From contig DATBFX010000493.1 in the NCBI GenBank assembly GCA_036558305.1, positions 1 through 27,950 on the forward strand: a DNA stretch of 27,950 nt. Reading direction: 5' to 3'. The notes under the pieces were generated by a model that was given only the letters and a program-made list of their open reading frames with translations, searched no databases and was not told the DNA's origin. The stretch's first letter is position 1. Each line of letters opens with the position of its first letter. This stretch comes from DATBFX01 sp036558305. GTDB lineage: Bacteria; Chloroflexota; Chloroflexia; Thermomicrobiales; UBA6265. Positions 14,548 to 21,619 of the stretch are shown here, in pieces. A program made the translations under genes and the position numbers.

Positions 14548-16545
14548 TCAGACCCCCTCCGTCCGCATCGCCGCCGCCGGGTCGGACCGGTTGGGGCCGA
14601 CGACGCCGCGGACGAACCCGGCGGCGTGGGCGGCGGTCGCCCACGGGGTTTGGCCGAGGGCGACGTCCTGGTCGAAGGCGACCCCCAACTCGCGCATCGT
14701 CGCCGTCAGCGCGTCGAGTTGGGCGGCGCGGCCGGGCGAGACGGCGTCGGTGCCGATCAGGAGGAGCGGGACCTCGACGGCGCCGACGAAGGTCGCCGGG
14801 CTGCGCAGACCGTGCTTGGCGCGGCTGGCGGCCGGCAGACCGAGATGGAAGACGTGCCAGGCGCGCCAGGTGTCGTCCGCCTGGTCGAATTCGACGTCCC
14901 AATCGGCGATCGGGTCGATCGCCACCGCCGCCCGGACCAGACCGGGCCGGGCGCCGGCGAGCAGCAGCGCCAGGGCGCCACCGGCGCCGCGGCCGACGAT
15001 CGCGATCTGCTCGGGATCGACCCCTTCCTGCCCGCGCAGGGCTGCGATGGCGTCGGCGAGGTCGGAGAGTTCGTCTTCGAGCGTCGTCGTGTCGCGCTGG
15101 GTGTTGGTGATCTTGCGGCCGAAACCGGGCGTACCGGGCAGACTCGGCGCCAGGACGGCGAACCCGGCCGCCGCCAGCGCCTGCTCCTCCGCCCGGAAGC
15201 GGAAATCGACCGCCGCGTGGGGAGAATCGCCCAGGTAGACGATGCCGGGGATCGGGGCGACCCACGACGATTGCCGGTAGAAGAGCCCGCCGAGTTTGAG
15301 CCCGCCCGCGGTTTCGAACTCAAACAACGTCGGTTGGAGCAGTTCGCGCCCTGCCTCCCAGGCGACGAGCGGCGGCAGCTCGGTCCGCTCGGCGTCCTTC
15401 TTCGTTTCCTGGACGATCAGGCGGGGGGCGCCGGTCGCCGGGGCGTAGAGGTAGACGACGCGCTTCTCCTCGCCGGGGACCCAACGCGGCGAACTCGCCA
15501 CCCCCTCGCCCGGATCGAGCAGTTCGGCGTTGGCGGCGTTAACGCCGCGGTCGCAGACGCGGACGACTCCGCCCTGGCGGCGGGTGTAGAGGATGCGGCC
15601 GCCGTCCGCCGAGTAGCTCGGATCGGCCTTGTCGCCGACCTCGCTGGCGAGGTTCCAACCGGCGCTGTTGTCGGGGTTGACGACGGCGATGTTGTCCCAA
15701 TCGCCGTCGTCGGAGACGTAGGCGATCTGCACCCGGTTCGGCGCCCAGCGCAGCGAGTGGCGGCGGGCGATCTTCTTGGTCACCTGCTTCGTCTCGCCGG
15801 TCGCCAAGTCGACGGTCCAGACGTGGTCGCCAACCGTCTCGCCCTCCAGAGCACGCCGGCAGAAGGCGATCCGCGTGCCGTCGGTCGACCAGCAGGGATC
15901 GCGGTCGTCCTGCCCGATCGGGGCGTGGGTCATCTGGACGGCGGTGCCGACCCCGTCGGCCGGGGCGACGGCGATGGCGTCGCGTTCGCCCCGGCGGGAG
16001 ACGAAGGCGACGATCGTCCCGTCCGTCGACCAGCGGGGGGAGCGGTCGGCCGCCACGTGATCGACGAGGAGGCGGGAGACGTCGCGCCCGACCTCGACGA
16101 GCCAGATCGCGGTCCGCCCGCCGGCCGGGTGCTCGCCGGTCAACGCCAACCAGGCGCCGTCCGGCGACCATTGCGGTCCCTCGACCTCCTCGACCGGTTC
16201 GAAGCCGAGGTCGATCGCCTCGGGTTCCGTTCCATCCAGCGGGCTGATCCAGAGCCGCAGAGTTCCCGCGGCGTCCCGTTGGAAGAACGCGAGCGCCGAG
16301 CCGTCGGGCGAGGGATTGGCCGGACCCGGCGCGGGCGGGGTCGGGATCGAACCGAGGTCGAGCGCCGCCCGCTCCTCGGTCTCCTCGACGATCGCCTCGG
16401 CGAGTTCGCCGTCCTCTTCGACCGCGACGGCCGGGGCGGGAATGGCGGGTTCTTCGGCCGCGACCTCGGCCGCGCTCGGTTCCTCCTCGGGTTTCGGCGC
16501 GGTGGCAATCGGCGAATCGTGCAGCGGGTCGTCGCGATCGGTCAT
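14548..16545 (-). CDS. S9 prolyl-oligopeptidase-like protein, predicted inactive hydrolase
   Basis: A 665-residue protein. Residues 1-75 are an acidic, Ala/Pro/Glu-rich stretch. Residues about 75-390 are TolB/PD40-type propeller repeats (WSPDGAWLALTGE, WSTDGTIVAFVSRR, WSTDGTRIAFCRR, YSADGGRILYTRR). Residues about 410-655 are an alpha/beta-hydrolase domain of the S9 (acylaminoacyl-peptidase/DPP) type. The nucleophile elbow, normally Gly-x-Ser-x-Gly-Gly, reads GRGAGG, so Gly520 replaces the catalytic serine. Near the C-terminus the usual Gly-His motif is also absent (LGQTPWATAAHAAGF). The protein is thus probably a binding or scaffold protein that lost peptidase activity. No signal peptide is visible. 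It is alone between the unrecognised pair and the hyuAB operon. The fold is certain. Loss of activity is inferred. Confidence 0.86.
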   Translation of the reverse strand: MTDRDDPLHDSPIATAPKPEEEPSAAEVAAEEPAIPAPAVAVEEDGELAEAIVEETEERAALDLGSIPTPPAPGPANPSPDGSALAFFQRDAAGTLRLWISPLDGTEPEAIDLGFEPVEEVEGPQWSPDGAWLALTGEHPAGGRTAIWLVEVGRDVSRLLVDHVAADRSPRWSTDGTIVAFVSRRGERDAIAVAPADGVGTAVQMTHAPIGQDDRDPCWSTDGTRIAFCRRALEGETVGDHVWTVDLATGETKQVTKKIARRHSLRWAPNRVQIAYVSDDGDWDNIAVVNPDNSAGWNLASEVGDKADPSYSADGGRILYTRRQGGVVRVCDRGVNAANAELLDPGEGVASSPRWVPGEEKRVVYLYAPATGAPRLIVQETKKDAERTELPPLVAWEAGRELLQPTLFEFETAGGLKLGGLFYRQSSWVAPIPGIVYLGDSPHAAVDFRFRAEEQALAAAGFAVLAPSLPGTPGFGRKITNTQRDTTTLEDELSDLADAIAALRGQEGVDPEQIAIVGRGAGGALALLLAGARPGLVRAAVAIDPIADWDVEFDQADDTWRAWHVFHLGLPAASRAKHGLRSPATFVGAVEVPLLLIGTDAVSPGRAAQLDALTATMRELGVAFDQDVALGQTPWATAAHAAGFVRGVVGPNRSDPAAAMRTEGV

Positions 16546-16583
16546 CGGTGGTCCTTGTCCCCTGGCTTGGGGCGGCTTTTTGT

Positions 16584-16732
16584 GCGCCGCCCCGGCGCGG
16601 GGCTAAAGACCCCGCGCTCAACCTACAAAGCCCTCTTCAGAGGGCTGCCATATCTCCCGTTGCGGTCTCAGCCGGCTTCAGCCGGCTTTGTCGGTTGAGC
16701 GCGGGGTCTTTAGCCCCGCGCCGGGGCGGCGC
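16584..16732. repeat. 149-bp MITE-like nested palindrome
   Basis: The left arm 16584-16623 and right arm 16693-16732 are perfect 40-base inverted copies. After one mismatch the pairing continues for another 8 bases (16625-16632 with 16684-16691). Each arm holds its own hairpin (GCGCGGGG and CCCCGCGC around CTAAAGA). The 69-base centre has a further AGCCCTC-TTCA-GAGGGCT hairpin and two copies of AGCCGGCT. It lies between the S9-like gene and the 3' end of hyuB, contains no reading frame, and has the structure of a non-autonomous mobile or REP-cluster element. Confidence 0.75.
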
Positions 16733-16780
16733 GGCTTCCATGCTCACCCCAACCCCATGTGATCCGTGCAACTATAGAGC

Positions 16781-18424
16781 CTACGCGCCCATCTCACCGC
16801 ACAACGATCCGTCTGTCCGTCTGTCCGTCTGTCCGTCTCGCCCACCAAACCCACCGCCGCCCGCCGCCTCGCTCGTAAAGACGTCGTCGTCGGACGCCAG
16901 AACCACTTCGCCGCTGCGGAGATAGCCGGTCCCGCCGGTCAGATCTTCCCCGTTGAGCAGCGCGCGGGTCAGGCTGCCGGGGCCGCCGCCGAAGAGACCG
17001 GGCGCCGGATGGCGCAAGCGGTCGTGGTGGACGTAGAGGCGGACGTCGGCGTTCGACCCCGGCAGGCGGCGCATCCTGACGCGATGACCGGGGGTGCCGC
17101 GATGACTTCCCGCGCCACCGGTCCCATCCAGGAGCGATCGCTCCTCGATCAGGATCGGCGAGCGCGCCTCGAAGACCTCGACCGGGATGTTGCCGGCGCT
17201 GGAGGGGAAGCAGTTGTGGCCGAGCCCGTCGGTCGCGCTGCCGGCGCCGCGGCCGCCGCCGGAGAAGAAGTGGACGCCGAAGGGGCGCCCGTCCGCCTCC
17301 GTCCCGGCGGCGCGGAACGCGTGCATCAACCCGTTGCCGGCCTGGACGCGGTCGGGCAGCGCCGGGGCGAGGGCGCCGAAGAGGAGGGTGTGGATGTGCC
17401 ACCCGGTCTTCGTCCGGGTGTTGACCGAGGCGGTGCGGCGGCAGTTGAGGATGCTCCCCTCCGGCGCCATCACCCGGATCGGCCGGAAGCAGCCCTCGTT
17501 GTTCGGGACGTTCGGCGTAAGAAGACACTTGAGGGGGTAGACCGTGTGGGCGCGCGTGTAGGTGAAGGTGCAATTGATGCCACCGCCCGGTTGCTCCGGT
17601 GCCGAACCGGCGTAGTCCACCGCGATCGCCTCGCCGGCGACCGCGACCGTCCCCCGCAGCGTCAGGTCGCCGTCCGGCGCCTCGACCACGACCTCGTTGG
17701 CATAGACCCCGTCCGGCACCGCCGCGATCGCGCGGCGCATCGCCGACTCGGCCCGCTCTTGCAGGATGGCGGCGAGGGCAGTCAGGTCCGGCAGTTCGTA
17801 CTCGTCGAGGAGTGCGAGGACGCGGCGGACGCCGACCTCGTTCGCCGCCACCTGGGCGGCGACGTCGGTCAGGACCATCTCCGGTTGCCGCACGTTCGCC
17901 TCGATCACGGCGAAGAGCGTCTCGTTCGGCTCGCCGCGGTCATAGAGCTTCGCGAGGGGGATGAACAATCCCTCTTCGTATCGATCGCGGGCACGCAAGC
18001 CGTCGAGCGTGCCGCCGATCGACGAGGTGTGGGCGACCGTGTTGGTGAACCCGACGACGGTGCCGCCCCGGAAGATCGGCGTCACGACCGCGATGTCGTC
18101 GAGGTGCCCCGCGCAGAGCCAGGGGTCGTTGCCGACGTAGACGTCGCCTTGCGCCATCGACGCGACCGGGAACCGCCGCAAGAGCGCCCGCGTGATCTCC
18201 GGCATGACCAGGTTGAAGACGGGCATCGAGCGCGTCGAGTGCGCCAACCCGTTGCCTGCCGCATCCAGCAACTCGCAGCCGAAATCCTGCGCCGCTCCGA
18301 TGACGGGGGAGACGGCGGTCCGCAGCACCGTGCCCCACATCTCGTCGGTGACGGCGATCAAACGGCTCCAGACGATCTCCAGACCGATCGGGTCCGCTGC
18401 GAGCGAGGACTGAGTGGGGCTCAT
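16781..18424 (-). CDS. hyuB: Hydantoinase B / N-methylhydantoinase beta subunit
   Basis: A 547-residue protein from the ATG at 18422-18424, which overlaps the hyuA stop codon by four bases (ATGA), so the two are translated together. It shows the HyuB/oxoprolinase-beta pattern: DPIGLEIVWSRLIAVTDEMWGTVLRTAVSPVI near the start, GDVYVGNDPWLCAGHLDDIAVVTPIF, VDYAGSAPEQPGGGINCTFTYT, and YPLKCLLTPNVPNNEGCFRPI. With HyuA it forms an ATP-dependent amidohydrolase or carboxylase-type complex acting on hydantoins, 5-oxoproline or related cyclic amides. The specificity cannot be read. The last 15 or so residues (DGQTDRRTDGSLCGEMGA) come from a tandem 8-base repeat (16809-16838) and are not family-like, so the 3' end has drifted. 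Confidence 0.92.
   Translation of the reverse strand: MSPTQSSLAADPIGLEIVWSRLIAVTDEMWGTVLRTAVSPVIGAAQDFGCELLDAAGNGLAHSTRSMPVFNLVMPEITRALLRRFPVASMAQGDVYVGNDPWLCAGHLDDIAVVTPIFRGGTVVGFTNTVAHTSSIGGTLDGLRARDRYEEGLFIPLAKLYDRGEPNETLFAVIEANVRQPEMVLTDVAAQVAANEVGVRRVLALLDEYELPDLTALAAILQERAESAMRRAIAAVPDGVYANEVVVEAPDGDLTLRGTVAVAGEAIAVDYAGSAPEQPGGGINCTFTYTRAHTVYPLKCLLTPNVPNNEGCFRPIRVMAPEGSILNCRRTASVNTRTKTGWHIHTLLFGALAPALPDRVQAGNGLMHAFRAAGTEADGRPFGVHFFSGGGRGAGSATDGLGHNCFPSSAGNIPVEVFEARSPILIEERSLLDGTGGAGSHRGTPGHRVRMRRLPGSNADVRLYVHHDRLRHPAPGLFGGGPGSLTRALLNGEDLTGGTGYLRSGEVVLASDDDVFTSEAAGGGGFGGRDGQTDRRTDGSLCGEMGA
16809..16838. repeat. Tandem 8-base repeat in the 3' end of hyuB
   Basis: CCGTCTGT is repeated three times plus six further bases. 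The unit length is not a multiple of three, so a copy-number change would alter the C-terminal reading frame of HyuB. Only the last dozen or so residues would be affected. Confidence 0.8.
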
Positions 18425-20622
18425 GGAGAAACTCGGCGGTGGATGATGAGGGCGCCGTAGGGGTTGACTTCGGCGCGGTCGCCGGGGTGGAGGACGGCGG
18501 TCGCGGCCGGTTCCTCGACGATCGCCGGGCCGAACAAGCGAGCGCCGGCGCCGAGTCGCGCGCGGTCGTAGACGGGCGTTTCGATGAATCCCGGTTCGGG
18601 CGTGGCGAAGAACACCGGGCGGGTGCCTTTGAGCGCCCCGGTCGGATCCGGATCGCCCGCCGGTAGCGGAGCCAGACGGACACGCCCCTCCGGCCCGCGC
18701 GCCGCGACCCGCCAGGTCGTCGCTTCGATCGGCAACCCGGTGAGCATGCGGCCGTACCGCTCGGCGTAGTGTTGCGCGAAGGAGGTGGCGAGTTCGGCCC
18801 CCCCGGCGTCGGCCCCCCCTTCCCCCCAATCCTGGGGGGGGAACGCGTCGTGCACTTGAGGAACCGTCCTCAGGAGCGCACGGTCGTCTCCCCCCAGGAT
18901 TGGGGGGAAGGGGGGGCCGAAACCCACCGTCAACTCGTGGTACTGCCCTTCCAACCGCAGATCGACGCTTCGCGCGATCCTGACGTCTTCCTCGGCAATC
19001 CCTGCCGCCGCCAATGCTGCAACCGCTTCGCGTTCCACCGCCGCGTAGATCGCCGCGACCCGCGACCAGTCGAGGCGGTCGAGGCGACCGGCGTAGGTCC
19101 GCGCCAGGTCGATCGCCGGCGGCGCGACCAGGCAGCCCAGGGCGGCGGCGACGCCCGCGCCCGGCGGCAAGATCACCTCGCCGATGTCGAGCAGGGCGGC
19201 GACGGCAATGGCGTGGGCCGGTCCGGCGCCGCCGAAGGCGAGCAGGCTGTAGCGGCGCGGGTCGCGGTTCTTCTCGATCGCGTGGAGGCGGGCGGCGGCG
19301 GCCATGTGCTCGTTGGCGACGCGATGGATGCCCCAGGCGGTTTCGAGCGACGAGAGCCGCAGCCGCTCGCCGAGCCGGTCCAGCGCGACTTCGGCGGCGG
19401 CGCGGTCGAGGCGCATCCGACCGCCGAGGAAGGAGTCCGCGGCCAGGTCGCCGAGGAGGAGGTTGGCGTCGGTGACGGTCGGTTCGGCGCCGCCGCGACC
19501 GTAGCAGGCCGGACCGGGCGTCGCCGCCGCCGAATCCGGTCCCACCTTGAGCAGACCGAGTTCGTCGGCGCGGGCGATGCTGCCGCCGCCGGCGCCGATC
19601 TCGATCAGATCGACGACCGGGATCGCGATCGGCAACCCGCTGCCGGGTTTGAACCGCCCGACCCGCGCCGCTTCCAGCGACGGCGCCAGCCCCGGCCGCC
19701 CCTCGTCGATCAGGCACGCCTTCGCCGTCGTCCCGCCCATGTCGAGGGCAAGCACGCGATCGCGCCCGGCGAGCGCACCGTGGTAGGCGGCGACCAACGC
19801 CCCGGCGGCTGGACCCGATTCCAGCAGCCGGATCGGCCGCTCGATCGCCTCCGACGCGGCGGCGATCCCCCCGGCCGAGAGCATGATCTGCACCTCGCGC
19901 CCGGCCGGCAATCCCTCCCGCCGCAGCGCCTCGGTCAGTCCACCGATCGACCGCCGGACTTTGCCCTTCACATAGGCATCGGCCACCGTCGTCGTGAACC
20001 GCTCGTACTCGCCGATCAACGGCGCGACGCGAGACGACAGCGAGATGTCAACCTCCGGAAACGCCGCGGCGATCGCCGCCGCGGCGCACGCCTCGTGATC
20101 CGGCGCCAGGTAGCTGTGGAGCAACCCAATCGCGACGGCCTCGACCCCGCCCTCGATCAGCGGACGCACAACCGCGACGACCTGCTCCGGATCGAGCGCG
20201 CGGAGGATGTTGCCGTCGCGCGTGACCCGCTCCTCCGCCTCGACCCGCAACTCGCGCGGCACCAGCGGCGCCGGCGGTGGGGCGAACAGATCGTAAATGT
20301 CGTACATCTGCTCGCGACCGAAACTCAGCAGATCGCGGAACCCGGCCGTCGTCAGGAACGCCGTCCGCGCCCCTTTCCGCTCGATCACGGCGTTGGTGAC
20401 GAGCGTCGTCGCGTGCACCACGAGCGCCAGTTCGTCCGGTTTCAGCGTCCCGGTCGCGACCAGATCGCGCCAGCCGGCCAACGACGAAGCCGCCGGATCG
20501 CCGGCATCTGTCGGCACCTTGTGCTCGGCGACGATCTGCCCGGTCGCAAGGTCGACGAGCGTGAAATCGGTAAACGTTCCGCCCACGTCGAAACTGAGGG
20601 CGAGGTGCGGGGAAACGGGCAA
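18421..20622 (-). CDS. hyuA: Hydantoinase A / N-methylhydantoinase alpha subunit
   Basis: A 733-residue protein that starts with TTG at 20620-20622. This start is supported by AGGAGGT at 20627-20633, with no ATG closer. The N-terminal nucleotide-binding motif is SFDVGGTFTDFTLVD, followed by HATTLVTNAVIERKGARTAFLTTAGFRD. The middle has LALDMGGTTAKACLI and IEIGAGGGSIA, both phosphate-binding signatures of the ASKHA-type ATPase, and FGGAGPAHAIAVA near residue 465. These are diagnostic of the HyuA/oxoprolinase family. It pairs with HyuB, whose start overlaps its stop. Residues about 568-605 (PPFPPILGG...FPPQDWGEGGA) are encoded by a 112-base palindromic element read in frame and are not family-like. 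They lie in the C-terminal domain between QYHELTVGFG and ELATSFAQHYAERYG. Activity may be retained if the insert loops out. Confidence 0.93.
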   Translation of the reverse strand: MPVSPHLALSFDVGGTFTDFTLVDLATGQIVAEHKVPTDAGDPAASSLAGWRDLVATGTLKPDELALVVHATTLVTNAVIERKGARTAFLTTAGFRDLLSFGREQMYDIYDLFAPPPAPLVPRELRVEAEERVTRDGNILRALDPEQVVAVVRPLIEGGVEAVAIGLLHSYLAPDHEACAAAAIAAAFPEVDISLSSRVAPLIGEYERFTTTVADAYVKGKVRRSIGGLTEALRREGLPAGREVQIMLSAGGIAAASEAIERPIRLLESGPAAGALVAAYHGALAGRDRVLALDMGGTTAKACLIDEGRPGLAPSLEAARVGRFKPGSGLPIAIPVVDLIEIGAGGGSIARADELGLLKVGPDSAAATPGPACYGRGGAEPTVTDANLLLGDLAADSFLGGRMRLDRAAAEVALDRLGERLRLSSLETAWGIHRVANEHMAAAARLHAIEKNRDPRRYSLLAFGGAGPAHAIAVAALLDIGEVILPPGAGVAAALGCLVAPPAIDLARTYAGRLDRLDWSRVAAIYAAVEREAVAALAAAGIAEEDVRIARSVDLRLEGQYHELTVGFGPPFPPILGGDDRALLRTVPQVHDAFPPQDWGEGGADAGGAELATSFAQHYAERYGRMLTGLPIEATTWRVAARGPEGRVRLAPLPAGDPDPTGALKGTRPVFFATPEPGFIETPVYDRARLGAGARLFGPAIVEEPAATAVLHPGDRAEVNPYGALIIHRRVSP
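18809..18920. repeat. 112-bp palindromic element inserted in frame in hyuA
   Basis: Perfect 31-base inverted arms (18809-18839 and 18890-18920), built of C- and G-runs around AATCCT/AGGATT, flank a 50-base centre. The centre can itself pair (TGAGGA with TCCTCA, CGTGC with GCACG). The hyuA frame stays open through the whole element and encodes about 37 residues, comparable in principle with palindromic elements that invade protein genes in Rickettsia. Confidence 0.75.
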
Positions 20623-20634
20623 GACGACCTCCTA

Positions 20635-20818
20635 ACGACCCTCACCCCCAGGCCCGCCACCGCACCGCACCGCACCGCACCCAAAGGGTTCCCGGTTCCC
20701 GGTTCCCGGTTCCCGGCCCGCTGCGGCAGGAGAGGGCAAACCGCGCTCGTGAACAGGCTCCCCTCTCCCGCGCACCGGGCGGGGTGCCCTCTGGGCCGCG
20801 GTCGGGGGTGAGGGTCGT
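20635..20818. repeat. Intergenic inverted repeat with two tandem repeats
   Basis: ACGACCCTCACCCCC (20635-20649) and its exact inverse (20804-20818) enclose a region with four copies of CGCAC (20661-20680) and four copies of GGTTCCC (20687-20714). The left arm touches the hyuA ribosome binding site and the right arm ends 57 bases before the nitroreductase start. It therefore occupies nearly the whole divergent spacer and must contain or displace both promoters. No canonical promoter is evident inside it. Confidence 0.65.
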
Positions 20819-20874
20819 CGTGATGCTACCATCGCCCCAAAACCTGAGCAACGGACGAGAAAGGGGACCAGAGC

Positions 20875-21465
20875 ATGGACTTCGCCGACATCGTCCGCAA
20901 GCGGCGGATGGTCAGGCATTTTCGCGACGAAGCGGTGCCGCCGGAGGCGATCGAGCGCATCCTCGCCCTGGCAAGGCAGGCGCCGAGCGCGGGATTCACG
21001 CAGGGGCAGTCGTGGGTCGTCGTGACGCGACCGGAGGTGAAACGGGAGATCGCGCGGCTCTGTGGCGAGGAGGGGTACGTCGCCCGCGGGTTTCACCCGT
21101 TCGTCTCGGGCGCCCCGGTTCTCCTCGTCGCATGCACCAGCGAGGCGGCCTACCACCGCCGCTACCAGGAATCGGACAAGATCCAGGACGACGGAAGCGA
21201 GATCGAATGGCCCGTCCCCTACTGGCACATGGACATCGGTTGCAGCGTGATGATCGTCCTCCTCGCCGCCGTCGACGAGGGGCTCGATGCCGGTTTCGCG
21301 GGGACGGACGACCTCGACGCGCTCCGCTCGCTGCTCGGCATCCCCACCGAGGTGACGCCGGTCGGCGTCATCCCCATCGGCTACCGGGCACCGGACACCC
21401 CCTCGCCATCGCTGAAGCGGGGCCGGATCCCGGAGACCGACTTTGTCCACCGCGAGCGGTGGTAA
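20875..21465 (+). CDS. Nitroreductase-family flavoprotein
   Basis: A 196-residue protein from the ATG at 20875, with AAGGGGA nine bases upstream. The start FADIVRKRRMVRHFRDEAVPPEAIERILALARQAPSAGFTQGQSWVVV is the classical nitroreductase N-terminus: an Arg-rich FMN phosphate-binding site followed by the Ala-Pro-Ser-Ala-Gly loop. The middle helix (PYWHMDIGCSVMIVLLAAVDEGLDAGF) and VIPIGYRAPD complete the fold. Members reduce nitro compounds, quinones, flavins or related electron acceptors with NAD(P)H, usually as dimers with FMN. The specific substrate is not predictable. It points the same way as the metallophosphoesterase gene, but 154 bases and a REP-like palindrome lie between, so co-transcription is doubtful. 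Confidence 0.92.
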   Translation: MDFADIVRKRRMVRHFRDEAVPPEAIERILALARQAPSAGFTQGQSWVVVTRPEVKREIARLCGEEGYVARGFHPFVSGAPVLLVACTSEAAYHRRYQESDKIQDDGSEIEWPVPYWHMDIGCSVMIVLLAAVDEGLDAGFAGTDDLDALRSLLGIPTEVTPVGVIPIGYRAPDTPSPSLKRGRIPETDFVHRERW

Positions 21466-21504
21466 TCGACATCCGAGTCCCGATGATCGCTGGGTCGTGC
21501 TGTC

Positions 21505-21541
21505 GGGGCGGACCGGGTGCCCTCTGGGCGCTGTCCGCCCC
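21505..21541. repeat. REP-like palindrome
   Basis: GGGGCGGAC (21505-21513) and GTCCGCCCC (21533-21541) are perfect inverted copies with a 19-base centre that itself holds GCCC-TCT-GGGC. The outer motif (TGT-GGGGCGGAC ... GTCCGCCCCTAC) matches the palindrome inside the transposase pseudogene at 7204-7274, so the two belong to one repeat family. Confidence 0.6.
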
Positions 21542-21619
21542 TACGAACGCTTCGCAATCAGGCCGGAGTGGGGAGCCTGTTGTGGCGCGCAACAACATAA
21601 GACTAGGTCGAGCCGACCG

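Noticed and set aside
14356..16698. A 780-codon plus-strand frame.
   Set aside because: It is antisense to the S9-like gene with its clear propeller and hydrolase motifs.
20661..20714. Short regular repeats considered as a CRISPR remnant.
   Set aside because: The units are 5 and 7 bases and contiguous, without spacers. There are no cas genes.
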